A stretch of DNA of 35,126 nucleotides, taken from assembly GCA_011391695.1 (NCBI GenBank), contig JAABQB010000030.1:1-35126 (forward strand), written 5' to 3'. The first letter of the stretch is position 1. Each line of letters opens with the position of its first letter. The DNA comes from Desulfobacteraceae bacterium. GTDB taxonomy: Bacteria > Desulfobacterota > Desulfobacteria > Desulfobacterales > RPRI01. A program made the translations under genes and the position numbers. The notes below the pieces were generated by a model. The model searched no databases. It had not been told where the DNA came from and saw only the letters and a program-made list of their open reading frames with translations. Below are positions 1 through 8,982 of this stretch, piece after piece.

Positions 1-2475
1 GATGTGGAAGCAATTGTTCTTTGCTGTGGAACAGATTTTTTCAATCCGGCTGATAAAAAAAATACCTGCGGTTATCACACGCTTCCAAACGTCATAACGG
101 GCATTGAATTCGAAAGGATAGTGAGCGGCACCGGACCCTGCGGCGGACAACTGGTGCGTCCTTCGGATGGAAAACGGATCGAAAAGATTGCTTGGTTCCA
201 GTGCGTGGGATCACGCGATTTGCAGAACAATGCCGATTTCTGCTCCAATATCTGCTGCATGTACGCCATCAAGGAGGCTCTTCTGGCAAAAAGCGGGACA
301 AACGGCGAAGCCGAAACAGTCCTTTTTTATATGGATATGCGCACATTTGGAAAATCATTTCAAAGATACAGGGACAAGGCACAGGGAGAATACGGCGTCC
401 GTTTTGAGAATGCGCGGGTCCATTCGGTCGTTCCTGAAGACGGAACCGGAAATCTTCTTGTCAGATACGTAGATACCTGCGGGAAGATTCATGAAGAATG
501 CTTCGGCATGATCGTGCTGGCAACAGGGCAAAGGCCGGCACAGGGAACCGGGGAACTGGCCGGCATAACGGGAATTTCCCTCAATCCGTGGGGATTCGCC
601 GAAACCGCTCCGTTTTCATTAACTGAGACATCCAGGCCTGGAATTGTTATAGGCGGTTCGTTTTCGGGACAAAAAGATATAAGCGAATCGGTTATCCAGG
701 CATCTGCCGCAGCAACCTGTGCATCAAGAGCTATTATTGCATCCGGAAAAGGCCCGATGCCGGAATCGCCTCCGGAAACGTTTTCACCTGAACTCCTGCG
801 GGAACCGCCGCGTGTGTTGGCAGTGGTCTGTACCTGCGGCAAATCGATCACGGCGTTCACCGATGAAAACAAGCTCTCCGCAAGACTAAAGATCGACCCG
901 GAGGTCGACCAAGTTATTTTTTCCGAGCGGATCTGTACTGCGGACGGATGGAATGAACTTGCCGGACAGATCAGAAAGTACAAGCCGAACCGTCTTCTGA
1001 TAGGCGCCTGCCTTCCGTACATGTACGGCCGAAAACTTAAAGAATTGGGAAAAGAGACCGGACTTAACGCTTCTCTTGCTGAAATAACTGATATCCGGAC
1101 TCCGGCAATCCGGTTTTCAGGAGAAAACCCGGGAGAGAATAAGGTTGCTGTTATCATAGAAAGCCTCCTCAGGATGGGTCTTGCTAAGCTTAAACAGGCG
1201 GAACCTTCAACAGCCCCCTCTTTGCCTGTGACACGTAACTGCCTTGTAGTCGGCGGCGGAATTGCAGGCATGACGGCGGCGCTGGCCATTGCGGATTCAG
1301 GGTCCAGAGTCGATCTTATCGAACACTCTGAAAATCTGGGCGGAAATCTCAAATGGATTACGGAAACGCTCGAAGGTTTTTCAACTCAAACCTTTTTAAA
1401 CGATACTATTCAAAGGATCGAAAAAAATCCTGGGATAGAGGTACACAAAAGTTCCAGCGTCCTGGCCTCTTTCGGAGAAGCAGGACATTTTATGACCACT
1501 GTAGAAAACAGCAAAAAAGAGATCCGGACAATAGAACACGGGGCGATAATTCTGGCTACCGGAGGAAAGGAAACGGAAATCACCGCGTACGGCCATGGAA
1601 CAAGCGGAGCGATTGTCACACAGAAGGAATTTGAACAAAGGATAACGGCCCGTTCGCTTGACCCTTTGACGCTCTCTTCGGTCGTCATGATTCAGTGCGC
1701 CGGGACTCGTGAAGAGCCGAAAAACTACTGCAGCCGCATCTGCTGCGCCGTTTCAATCAAGCAGGCTCTGTTTTTGAAAAAACAGAATCCTGAAATCGCA
1801 GTTTACGTGCTTTACCGTGACATGATGACATACGGTTTCACCGAAACCTACTACACGCAGGCAAGAAAGGCGGGGGTCATTTTTATCCGTTACACAAAAG
1901 ACCGCAAACCCGAAGTTCTGGTTTCCGGTCCGGAACCAAAGGTAAAGTGTTTCGAGCCGACTCTTGGAGAGGATGTCGAAATCACGGCAGACCTGGTTAT
2001 TCTTGCCGCAGGCGTGGTTCCTGAACTTCCCGCCGGTCTTGCTATGGCCTTCGGTGCATCATGCGATACGGACGGCTTTTTTCTGGAGGCTGAATCGAAA
2101 TGGCGTCCTGTCGATTCCATTAAAGAAGGGATTTTTGCCTGCGGCCTTGCGCATTCTCCCAGGACTATTGCAGAATCGGTTGCGACTGCGCAAGCGGCGG
2201 CCCAGCGTGCGATCCGCATTCTTTCAAGAAACAAACTGCCTTCGGGAAAAGTAACGGCTATGGTCCGTCACAGCATTTGCAGTCTGTGCGAGCAGTGTAT
2301 AGAAGCCTGCCCCTACGGCGCGAGAAGTTTTGATACGGAAAATGAAAAAATCCTGGTTAATCCCGCAATGTGCCAGGGATGCGGAACATGCGCCACTGTT
2401 TGTCCGAACAAGGCCTCCGTGATTGAAGGCTTTTCGACCCGGCAGATGCTCGAAGTCATAGACGCGGCGCTATGA
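1..2475 (+). CDS. HdrA-like flavoprotein with duplicated modules (5' partial)
   Basis: FAD/iron-sulfur electron-transfer protein of the heterodisulfide reductase A family, which handles electron bifurcation or transfer between ferredoxin, NAD(P)H and disulfide or sulfur partners in the cytoplasm. The frame is open from base 1, so the start lies outside the window; about 824 residues are visible. Two HdrA-type modules follow each other. The first has a QCVGSRD motif and a CSNICC cluster motif (bases about 200-260). The second opens with a dinucleotide-binding VVGGGIAGM motif (about 1246-1272) and has QCAGTRE with CSRICC (about 1690-1750). Two classical 4Fe-4S motifs of the CxxCxxCxxxCP type close the protein (about 2278-2415). 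Two modules in one chain recall the large HdrA/HdrL proteins of sulfate reducers. The partner hdrB/C or mvhD genes are not downstream, so the electron partner is unknown. Confidence 0.85.
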   Translation, partial: DVEAIVLCCGTDFFNPADKKNTCGYHTLPNVITGIEFERIVSGTGPCGGQLVRPSDGKRIEKIAWFQCVGSRDLQNNADFCSNICCMYAIKEALLAKSGTNGEAETVLFYMDMRTFGKSFQRYRDKAQGEYGVRFENARVHSVVPEDGTGNLLVRYVDTCGKIHEECFGMIVLATGQRPAQGTGELAGITGISLNPWGFAETAPFSLTETSRPGIVIGGSFSGQKDISESVIQASAAATCASRAIIASGKGPMPESPPETFSPELLREPPRVLAVVCTCGKSITAFTDENKLSARLKIDPEVDQVIFSERICTADGWNELAGQIRKYKPNRLLIGACLPYMYGRKLKELGKETGLNASLAEITDIRTPAIRFSGENPGENKVAVIIESLLRMGLAKLKQAEPSTAPSLPVTRNCLVVGGGIAGMTAALAIADSGSRVDLIEHSENLGGNLKWITETLEGFSTQTFLNDTIQRIEKNPGIEVHKSSSVLASFGEAGHFMTTVENSKKEIRTIEHGAIILATGGKETEITAYGHGTSGAIVTQKEFEQRITARSLDPLTLSSVVMIQCAGTREEPKNYCSRICCAVSIKQALFLKKQNPEIAVYVLYRDMMTYGFTETYYTQARKAGVIFIRYTKDRKPEVLVSGPEPKVKCFEPTLGEDVEITADLVILAAGVVPELPAGLAMAFGASCDTDGFFLEAESKWRPVDSIKEGIFACGLAHSPRTIAESVATAQAAAQRAIRILSRNKLPSGKVTAMVRHSICSLCEQCIEACPYGARSFDTENEKILVNPAMCQGCGTCATVCPNKASVIEGFSTRQMLEVIDAAL

Positions 2476-2566
2476 ATCTGATTGGAGGTTTATGGAAAAT
2501 CCGGCACATGATGAAAGCCGGCATGAAGTAAGAAAACATAATCATACTGTTATGGTCATAACCTAA
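2472..2566 (+). other. Two overlapping mini-ORFs after the HdrA gene
   Basis: Two very short reading frames fill the gap before the kinase. One (2472-2531, 19 codons) overlaps the HdrA stop codon in an ATGA arrangement. The other (2492-2566, 24 codons, His-rich) has GGAGG only three bases before its ATG. They may be a decayed gene start or chance; no family is recognised. Confidence 0.2.
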
Positions 2567-2584
2567 TAATATCTTAGGAATATC

Positions 2585-4858
2585 ATGTTCAAGCGACTAT
2601 ATCATTTTCGCCACAGCATTGTCCTGAAGCTGACTGTGACGGTGGGACTAACTCTTCTTGTCTCCATCTCAGTCTGGGCGTATTTCAACATCCGGTCCCA
2701 GAAAACAAAAATGATGGATAATTTTATTGCCGGAACAAACCGTCTTAGCGCCACAATAAAACTCGGCACCCATTATTCCATGATGTTAAACTCCCGCCAT
2801 GAGATCAATGAAATAATCAAAAATATATCGAAGCTGAAGGAAATAGAAAACATCCGCATTTATAACAAGTCGGGAGAAATCAAATTCTCAAACCGTCCTG
2901 CCGAGCTTGATATTGCCACTAATATAAAGGCGGAGGCCTGCGATATCTGCCACCGTTCCAAACCTCCGCTCGATAATCTTGATATTTCAGAGAGGACAAG
3001 AATTTTTTATTCGCCGAAAGGATACAGGATGCTCGGCATTATCGATCCGATTTACAACGAACCGGGTTGTTCCGCCGATGCATGCCATGTCCATCCAAAG
3101 AACAAAAAGATACTTGGCGCACTGGATGTTGTGATCTCGCTGAAAGAGACCGACAGGGCAATTTTTTCGATTGAAAAAGAGATGACTATTCTTGCGTTAT
3201 TTGTCTTTTTTATAACCTCTGCCATTATTTTCCTTTTCGTTTTGAAATTTGTTAATGAACCCATCAGAAAACTCATTGACGGAACACGCCGGATAGCTGG
3301 CGGCAATTATTCCGGAAAAGTTGAAATTGACCAGGATGATGAAATGGGCCAGCTTGCAAACGCCGTTAACAGTATGGGACAGAAGATCGGTGAAAAGCAG
3401 GCGGACCTTAATGCTCAGAGGGATGAATATCAGACCCTGTTTGAAAACGTGCCGTGCCTTATCACGGTTCAGGACAGGAATTTCAGACTTTTGAGGTATA
3501 ATCATGTCTTTGCCAAAAGCTTCAACCCCCGACCGGGTGATTTTTGTTTTCATGCATACAAGGGAAGAAGCAAAAAATGCCCGATATGCCCGGTTGAAAA
3601 GACATTTGAAGATGGATTATCTCATTTTGGAGAGGAATCCGGTCCCGATAGAGATGGAACAATTGCCCACTGGCTGTTCACAACCTCTCCCATTCTGAAT
3701 GAAAAAGGCGAAATCGTCGCCGCGATGGAAATAAGCCTGAATATTACGGAAAGAAAACGCCTCGAGGAAGAGCTTACAAAATCCGAAATAAAATATCATG
3801 CCATATTCAACAACATTCCAAACCCGGTATTTGTGCTGAAACAGGATACGCTTTTTATTCTCGACTGCAACGACAGCATAAAAGGAGTATATGGATTCGA
3901 TAAAGATGAAATCATTAACACTCCTTTTTTAAACCTTTTCCTGGAAAAAGAGAGGACATCCGTTGAGGCTAAATTAAGGAATTCATCAGTCATTACACAG
4001 GTTAAACAGCTCTCCAAAAACGGAGGTATAATTTTCGTCAATATCCGCATTTCTCCATCCGAATATCCCGGGGAAAAAGTTCTTCTTGTAACCACAAGCG
4101 ACATAACGAAGCGTCTGGAAGCCGAACAACTCTTGATTCAGGCAAGCAAAATGACGACCCTGGGGGAGATGGCATCAGGTGTTGCGCATGAACTGAATCA
4201 GCCTCTTTCGGTCATTAAAACAGCGAGCAGCTTCATAATCAGGAAGACAAACCAGAATGAAAAGATTGAGGATCAGATTATGTCCACAATGGTGAGCAAG
4301 ATTGATGCAAGTGTGGACCGGGCAAGTAAAATAATCAACCACATGAGGCTCTTTGCCCGCAAATCAGACATGGAACTTGAAAAGGTTAATGTAAATGAAA
4401 TTCTGAAAAACGCTTTTGAAATCTTTAGCCAGCAGCTTAAATTAAGAGATATCGAAGTTATCTGGGACACGGAAGAGAATCTCCCCGAAATAAAAGCCGA
4501 TCCGAGCCGGCTGGAACAGGTCTTTATCAATCTTCTGATTAATGCGCGGGATGCTATTGAAGATTTATATCCGCCCGGACAGGATATGAAAGGAGATAAA
4601 ATAATCAATTTAAAAACCCGTTCAGCCGATGGGGTCGTCATAACTGAAGTCTGCGACACCGGTATCGGAATGCCTGAAACAATTCTCGACAGGATATTCG
4701 AACCGTTTTTCACAACAAAGGAGGTCGGGAAAGGAACCGGACTGGGATTGTCGATCAGTTACGGAATCATAAAGGATTGCGGCGGAAACATCAGCGTCAA
4801 ATCAGAGCCTGGAAAAGGAGCGTGTTTTATCATGCAGTTTCCTGTGGCAGCTGAGTGA
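2585..4858 (+). CDS. Membrane PAS sensor histidine kinase with heme-c-like motifs
   Basis: Transmembrane two-component kinase, 757 residues. A first membrane helix (about residues 12-31) and a second (about 200-222) enclose a roughly 170-residue extracytoplasmic sensor. That sensor carries a CxxCH motif (C119, C122, H123) and a CxxxxCH motif (C162, C167, H168), which suggests covalent heme c and redox or ligand sensing. A HAMP linker follows (about 220-275), then two PAS domains (about 280-395 and 400-515). The first PAS holds a Cys-rich KKCPIC stretch. The transmitter has phospho-acceptor H535 in VAHELNQP, an N box (NLLINARDA), DTGIGM and GTGLGLS. It ends ten bases before a receiver-kinase gene, so the pair is probably cotranscribed. 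Heme attachment is inferred from motifs only; the kinase assignment is secure. Confidence 0.9.
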   Translation: MFKRLYHFRHSIVLKLTVTVGLTLLVSISVWAYFNIRSQKTKMMDNFIAGTNRLSATIKLGTHYSMMLNSRHEINEIIKNISKLKEIENIRIYNKSGEIKFSNRPAELDIATNIKAEACDICHRSKPPLDNLDISERTRIFYSPKGYRMLGIIDPIYNEPGCSADACHVHPKNKKILGALDVVISLKETDRAIFSIEKEMTILALFVFFITSAIIFLFVLKFVNEPIRKLIDGTRRIAGGNYSGKVEIDQDDEMGQLANAVNSMGQKIGEKQADLNAQRDEYQTLFENVPCLITVQDRNFRLLRYNHVFAKSFNPRPGDFCFHAYKGRSKKCPICPVEKTFEDGLSHFGEESGPDRDGTIAHWLFTTSPILNEKGEIVAAMEISLNITERKRLEEELTKSEIKYHAIFNNIPNPVFVLKQDTLFILDCNDSIKGVYGFDKDEIINTPFLNLFLEKERTSVEAKLRNSSVITQVKQLSKNGGIIFVNIRISPSEYPGEKVLLVTTSDITKRLEAEQLLIQASKMTTLGEMASGVAHELNQPLSVIKTASSFIIRKTNQNEKIEDQIMSTMVSKIDASVDRASKIINHMRLFARKSDMELEKVNVNEILKNAFEIFSQQLKLRDIEVIWDTEENLPEIKADPSRLEQVFINLLINARDAIEDLYPPGQDMKGDKIINLKTRSADGVVITEVCDTGIGMPETILDRIFEPFFTTKEVGKGTGLGLSISYGIIKDCGGNISVKSEPGKGACFIMQFPVAAE

Positions 4859-4868
4859 GAGAGGTTAT

Positions 4869-6044
4869 ATGGCTTTGGATTTCGAAGTTATGAAATATCC
4901 CGGATCCGGAAAATTAAATAAAACGATTCTGCTGGTAGACGATGAGGCGGATATCCGTGATGTATTGGGAATAACCTTATCTGATTTCGGCTATCAGATA
5001 ATCGCCGCAGATAACGGCGAAAAAGCCTTTAGTGTCTTTTGCGAACTGAATCCTCCTATTATTCTTACGGACATCAAGATGCCCGGTATGGACGGAATTA
5101 CCCTTCTGCAGAAGATCAAGTCCATGAATCCCGAAGCGGAAGTCATCATGATTACAGGTCACGGTGATATGGAGCTCGCTATCAGAAGTCTCAAGTACGA
5201 AGCATCCGGATTTATCACGAAACCTATCAATGTTGATTCGCTGGAAGTGGCATTGAAAAGGGCCTGCGATAAAATTCTCATGCGGGAAAAATTAAGGGAA
5301 TATACTGAAAATCTCGAACGCCTTATCAAGGAAAAATCCGAACTTCAGGACAATCTCTCTGCGCTGGGTCTGATGTTGGGCACGATATCTCACAGCATCA
5401 AGGGACTTTTAACGGGTCTCGACGGCGGAATGTATCTGGTCGATTCAGGATTTACGAAGGAAAACCTTGAAATAACCGCTGAAGGCTGGGCAGTCGTAAA
5501 GCAGATGGTCGGGCGCATCAGAAAATTGATATTAGACATTCTGTTCTATTCAAAGGACAGGGAAATGAGTCTCGAAAAGGTTGATGTATGCGCTTTCGCC
5601 AAAGAAGCGGCAATGGTTATCGAATCCAAGATACTTAACACTCAGATTGAATTTGTAAAAGATTTTGATCCGTCCGCCGGATCATTTGAAATCGACCCGC
5701 CGGCCTTTAATTCTGCGCTTATCAACATTCTTGAAAATGCCGTGGATGCCTGTATCCGGGATATATCCAAACCATCACATCGGATTCTCTTTTGCGCCAG
5801 GCAGGATAATGCCCAGACCGTTTTCGAAATTTCAGACAACGGCACCGGAATGGACCAGGAGACTATAGATAAGCTTTTTACGCTCTTTTTCTCGACGAAA
5901 GGAAAAGAGGGAACAGGGTTCGGACTTTTTATTGCCGACAGGATAATCCGAAAGCACGGCGGATCCATTGAAGTAAAATCAAAATCAGGCCACGGAACCC
6001 TATTCCGGATAAAGACCCCCAGAATCTCTTCCGGCTCAGCATAA
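4869..6044 (+). CDS. Receiver domain-histidine kinase (response regulator kinase)
   Basis: Soluble signalling protein of 391 residues with the reverse order of a usual hybrid kinase. An N-terminal receiver has the acidic pair D24/D25, phospho-acceptor D68 in LTDIKMPG, and FITKP. A coiled linker follows, then a kinase core with a likely phospho-acceptor H175 in ISHSIKG and an ATPase domain (NILENAVDA, DNGTGM, GTGFGLF). It has no DNA-binding output domain and no membrane segment. It lies ten bases after the membrane kinase, so it is the likely phosphorylation target of that kinase and would relay phosphate onward. The final output regulator is not adjacent. Confidence 0.88.
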   Translation: MALDFEVMKYPGSGKLNKTILLVDDEADIRDVLGITLSDFGYQIIAADNGEKAFSVFCELNPPIILTDIKMPGMDGITLLQKIKSMNPEAEVIMITGHGDMELAIRSLKYEASGFITKPINVDSLEVALKRACDKILMREKLREYTENLERLIKEKSELQDNLSALGLMLGTISHSIKGLLTGLDGGMYLVDSGFTKENLEITAEGWAVVKQMVGRIRKLILDILFYSKDREMSLEKVDVCAFAKEAAMVIESKILNTQIEFVKDFDPSAGSFEIDPPAFNSALINILENAVDACIRDISKPSHRILFCARQDNAQTVFEISDNGTGMDQETIDKLFTLFFSTKGKEGTGFGLFIADRIIRKHGGSIEVKSKSGHGTLFRIKTPRISSGSA

Positions 6045-6123
6045 CAATTATCACACCGGCCACGACTGATGAAGTGCTCCATACAAGTTACGATCAGGAA
6101 TAATAATCTGATTGATGAATAGT

Positions 6124-7527
6124 TTAAATCCGTCTTATGAGCATTTTGGTCAAGAAATGATTAATATCCTGGAAATAACGCATGCTGATCAGCTTTTTGG
6201 CCGAAGCTTTGGTTGTCGCACCCACCAAGTCCATCAAAAATGTCGGATTACGGGTGATTGCGGGCATCCCGAGTTTGTGTCCGATGGAAAGGTTCATGTC
6301 TCCGGCGGTAGTAAAGCATTTATCAAGGCGAGTGATTTTTTTGGCATTACGAATCTCCGCCCTGGCACAGCTTCCTAAAAGAAAGACCTCTTCGCCTCCC
6401 GCGTCAATAGGTTCTTCATAACGGCCGATTACAAATGTTGCCGGTTTGGCCGTGGCAAAAGCCCCGGCGCCTGCGTATTTTTCAACGTTGCCCAAAAACA
6501 TCTTGAGCCCCATTACACATCCTGTCAGGCACTTGTCTCCTGTGCCATCCCGATAGGGGCCCCACATGAAGCGCATGGGAGAATTCATTCGTTTGAGTTC
6601 TTTCTCTACGTCCTGCCAGCGGTAAAATTCATCGTCGTAAGGCATCAGGCGCTTCGCCTGCTCGTCAAGGTCATCTATACTTTTCAGATCACCATCGATA
6701 ACGATCTGATCGATGCTGGTTGGAGTATACCCACGGTCAAAGGCCGCCTTTAAATAGGGAACATCTTCCGCTTCAAGCCCCAGAAGCCGCGCCCCGACAA
6801 TGTCCACGGCCAATGGATTTGTTCCCATGATCACCAAGCCTAGTTTGCGGCGGGAGGGGAAAGCCTCGTTGCCTACGCCCACATCAATTGCATCCATGAT
6901 TATAAATTCGGGATAACCGGCTGAAAGCAGATCTGCGATTTTTTCATTCAACATGAAATCGTGGCGGATGGAACGCTCATCATCTGAACATATTCCGATG
7001 TTAAGCTTAACCGCACCGGTCATTTTGCTGACACAATGACACTTGAGTTTGGGCAGATACACTTTTGAGTCAGCACGCGCCATTTTACGCGATATTCGAA
7101 GATTATCATGCACCACCCCGCCGATAAAAATCGAGTCGCGTGGCTCTTCATCCATACAAAAGACCCTGACCGGGCATCCGGCCTGCTTGCGCACAAGTTT
7201 CATTTCATCGTAATAGCCGGCGCTTTTATAGCAAAGGCGCGTGGGAATTCCCACAGCGCAGTTTTCTCCCATATCGATTCGTTTTACACCGGGTGATTTC
7301 GACAGCGTGACAAGCGATGCCCCAACAAAGGCAGGCTGTGTATAGGCCATGTCTCCAAATACCTTGGTGTTGTAAGCAAAAACCACATTCGGTTTGACCA
7401 TCACTTTGCCCTGGGGGCGATAGTTAAGCCGGACCATCCCTTCTGTTATGAGCCTACTGAGCTGATCCCGGTCATAGTTCTCACAACGCTTTATAAATAC
7501 AGTATTTTTCAACGATTCCTCATTCAT
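6124..7527 (-). CDS. DUF362 domain-containing protein
   Basis: A protein of about 467 residues matching the DUF362 family. Members of that family often occur in anaerobes and some carry ferredoxin domains; their function is not established. It has no cysteine-rich ferredoxin motif, signal peptide or membrane helix. The frame could begin at 7572, but no ribosome site precedes that ATG. GGGAGA stands seven bases before the ATG at 7527, so I chose 7527; an ATG at 7554 with GGAG nine bases upstream is an alternative. It converges on the receiver-kinase gene and is the last gene before the cassette array, of which it does not appear to be part. Confidence 0.75.
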   Translation of the reverse strand: MNEESLKNTVFIKRCENYDRDQLSRLITEGMVRLNYRPQGKVMVKPNVVFAYNTKVFGDMAYTQPAFVGASLVTLSKSPGVKRIDMGENCAVGIPTRLCYKSAGYYDEMKLVRKQAGCPVRVFCMDEEPRDSIFIGGVVHDNLRISRKMARADSKVYLPKLKCHCVSKMTGAVKLNIGICSDDERSIRHDFMLNEKIADLLSAGYPEFIIMDAIDVGVGNEAFPSRRKLGLVIMGTNPLAVDIVGARLLGLEAEDVPYLKAAFDRGYTPTSIDQIVIDGDLKSIDDLDEQAKRLMPYDDEFYRWQDVEKELKRMNSPMRFMWGPYRDGTGDKCLTGCVMGLKMFLGNVEKYAGAGAFATAKPATFVIGRYEEPIDAGGEEVFLLGSCARAEIRNAKKITRLDKCFTTAGDMNLSIGHKLGMPAITRNPTFLMDLVGATTKASAKKLISMRYFQDINHFLTKMLIRRI

Positions 7528-7611
7528 CTGCTCATCTCCCATTTTTCGGGCCATTATTGCATTCTCCGGCATCGAACTATGAGGTCACCGTTCGACGTTT
7601 ATCATTCTTAC

Positions 7612-7659
7612 AGATAACGTAAAGCTCACCTGCGGCAGCTTTTCACCGTCAGGTAGAGC
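7612..7659 (-). other. attC-like site after the Phd/RelE cassette
   Basis: The R' box reads GTTATCT on the minus strand (7618-7612). The arms at 7624-7635 and 7646-7659 pair over 12 bases, with two unpaired bases (T and A) on one arm, which is the attC hallmark. The R'' box is not clear. This is the left end of the array. Confidence 0.6.
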
Positions 7660-7665
7660 GATGGG

Positions 7666-7962
7666 CTATGCCATAATTTCATTTATTGGCAATAATTGTT
7701 TGCCATGGCGGATGGTAAGAATAGATCTTTGTTCTGCTTCAATACGATAAATTATACGGTAATTACCGTAAATAAGCTCCCTAAATTGATTGTTTCTAAT
7801 TTCGGGAACGATCCTGCCGATTTCCGCGGAAGATTTTAGTTGTTCAACTTTTGAAAATACTGTTTTAATCCATTTTTCTGCTGCTGATGGTTTATCTTGG
7901 GCGATATAGCCTGCGATTTCTGAAGCCCTATCGACAGCAAGCGGTGACCAGACGATGATCAT
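7666..7962 (-). CDS. RelE/ParE-family toxin
   Basis: Toxin of a type II toxin-antitoxin pair, 98 residues, the usual size for the RelE/ParE fold. The sequence starts with a beta-strand WSPLAVDRASEIAGYI and has the central block FRELIYGNYRIIYRIE, common to this superfamily, followed by IRHGKQLLP. Family members either cleave mRNA at the ribosome or inhibit gyrase; the sequence does not tell which. Its start overlaps the antitoxin stop by four bases (ATGA), so translation is coupled and the antitoxin is made first. It sits in the last cassette of the array with its own promoter upstream of the antitoxin. Confidence 0.85.
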   Translation of the reverse strand: MIIVWSPLAVDRASEIAGYIAQDKPSAAEKWIKTVFSKVEQLKSSAEIGRIVPEIRNNQFRELIYGNYRIIYRIEAEQRSILTIRHGKQLLPINEIMA

Positions 7963-8240
7963 TTTTGGACTCGCTTTAAAACTTTGTCCACTGCGTCCTC
8001 ATGATCTATACCTTGTCCATTTTCGATCTGGCTTAAGGATATTTGAACATCCGTTAAAAGTTCAATTTTTTCTTGCATCGATTCAAATTCATTTGCGTCT
8101 ATCAGAACGGCAACGCCTTTTCCATGCTGAGTAATTATCAAAGGTCTTTTTGTATCGCGGACTTGCTTGATAAAACTTGCGATGCCTGTTCTTATCTCAG
8201 ATAACGGTTTAATATCCTGATTAATTTTTAATCTTTGCAT
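7959..8240 (-). CDS. Phd/YefM-family antitoxin
   Basis: Antitoxin partner of the RelE/ParE-type toxin directly downstream. The N-terminal half has the Phd/YefM DNA-binding fold pattern (PLSEIR, RPLIITQHGKGVAVLID, EFESM). The C-terminal third is the region expected to wrap the toxin. I prefer the ATG at 8240 (about 93 residues) over an in-frame ATG at 8252, because the family normally begins just before the SEIR block. Upstream lies a palindrome with TGTACA-type cores, so the product probably represses its own operon, with toxin as corepressor (family knowledge). Confidence 0.85.
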   Translation of the reverse strand: MQRLKINQDIKPLSEIRTGIASFIKQVRDTKRPLIITQHGKGVAVLIDANEFESMQEKIELLTDVQISLSQIENGQGIDHEDAVDKVLKRVQK

Positions 8241-8266
8241 TTTGCACCTCATTTCAGTTATTATTA

Positions 8267-8286
8267 TTGTACAATATAACGTACAA
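8267..8286 (-). promoter_or_regulatory. Probable operator of the Phd/YefM-RelE module
   Basis: TTGTAC and GTACAA arms are separated by eight bases. This gives TGTACA and CGTACA half-sites 12 bases apart centre to centre, the arrangement I recall for YefM operators. The minus-strand TTGTAC could also serve as part of a -35 region. It lies about 27 bases before the antitoxin start. Confidence 0.55.
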
Positions 8287-8315
8287 AAAAGATGCGTGCA
8301 AGGTATTTTTTTAAG

Positions 8316-8373
8316 ACATAACGAAGAATTAAGCCGCGCGGTCCTTTGCGTAGGATTGAATGACGGGTTCGCC
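8316..8373 (-). other. attC-like site after hicAB
   Basis: The R' box is GTTATGT (8322-8316) and the R'' box is GGCGAAC (8373-8367) on the minus strand. The flanking GACAACG and CGTTATGTC pair with two extra bases, but the inner stem is weak. This is a degenerate site, about 10 bases beyond the hicB stop codon. Confidence 0.5.
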
Positions 8374-8382
8374 GTTGTCTTT

Positions 8383-8784
8383 TTATCGATGTGATGCCAT
8401 GTATTCGGTAACTGCTTGAGTTAAAAGACCCGAACGAGTTTCACCATGCTTTTTAGCAAAATAATCTAATGAATTCAATAATCTCTCCGGCATGGTGATA
8501 TTGACCCTTTTTGATTTCAGAGACAACCTACTTAGGTCTACTTCCACAAGGGCCCATATGCCGTCTTTAAAGTCTGGGTTATCCATATGTCTTTCAATAG
8601 TTGTGGCAACAGGGAGAGGTTCTGAATCAAGTAACATACCTTCAATATGGCATTCCGCAGCCTCCTGGGCATTAGCTAAAGCCTCTTCAATTGTTTCCCC
8701 CGCTGAAAAACAACCTTGTAAGTCTGGAAACGAAATACCATAATCTGAATTTTCATCTTTATGGATTACAACCGGATATTTCAT
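8383..8784 (-). CDS. hicB: HicB antitoxin
   Basis: Antitoxin of a HicAB type II module, about 133 residues. Residues 1-70 are the RNase-H-like HicB core (YPVVIHKDENSDYGISFPDL, GCFSAGETIEEAL, EAAE). The C-terminal third is a CopG-like ribbon-helix-helix segment (RVNITMPERLLNSLDYFAKK, ending near GLLTQAVTEY), which would bind the operator at 8983-8995. The start at 8784 is set by GGAGGT seven bases upstream; a longer upstream reading frame exists but overlaps hicA and is rejected. The gene begins four bases after hicA ends, the usual hicA-hicB order. Confidence 0.9.
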   Translation of the reverse strand: MKYPVVIHKDENSDYGISFPDLQGCFSAGETIEEALANAQEAAECHIEGMLLDSEPLPVATTIERHMDNPDFKDGIWALVEVDLSRLSLKSKRVNITMPERLLNSLDYFAKKHGETRSGLLTQAVTEYMASHR

Positions 8785-8788
8785 AGCT

Positions 8789-8977
8789 TTACCTCCATTG
8801 CCAACCAGTCTGCCGGTAAATATTTCGAAGAGTACCAACAGGTAGATCTTTCTTGGGATGGGGAACAGTAACTTTGCCGGGCTTTCCCGGATGCTTGAAT
8901 TGATGATGGTCTCCTTTTGTATGATGGAGAATCCACCCATCCTTTTTTAGCCTTTGTATTATTTCCCCACTTTTCAC
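8789..8977 (-). CDS. hicA: HicA mRNA interferase toxin
   Basis: Toxin of a HicAB module, 62 residues, typical for HicA. It has the double-stranded-RNA-binding-like fold markers KSGEIIQRLKKDGW, then GDHHQF with the expected catalytic H24, and HPKKDLPVGTLRNIYRQTG. It should cleave mRNA independently of GTP (family knowledge). The start is a GTG at 8977 rather than the upstream GTG at 8995, because the latter lies upstream of the -10 element. The -10 box ends only seven bases before the chosen GTG, so the mRNA would be leaderless or nearly so. Confidence 0.88.
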   Translation of the reverse strand: MKSGEIIQRLKKDGWILHHTKGDHHQFKHPGKPGKVTVPHPKKDLPVGTLRNIYRQTGWQWR

Positions 8978-8982
8978 GATGT

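Noticed and set aside
489-1352. Minus-strand open frame of 287 codons
   Set aside because: It is a shadow of the HdrA-like gene, with composition bias (Ser/Pro/Arg-rich) typical of an antisense frame.
8383-8940. Long version of HicB (185 codons)
   Set aside because: The extra N-terminus overlaps hicA in another frame; the ATG at 8784 has a strong ribosome site and starts the conserved domain.
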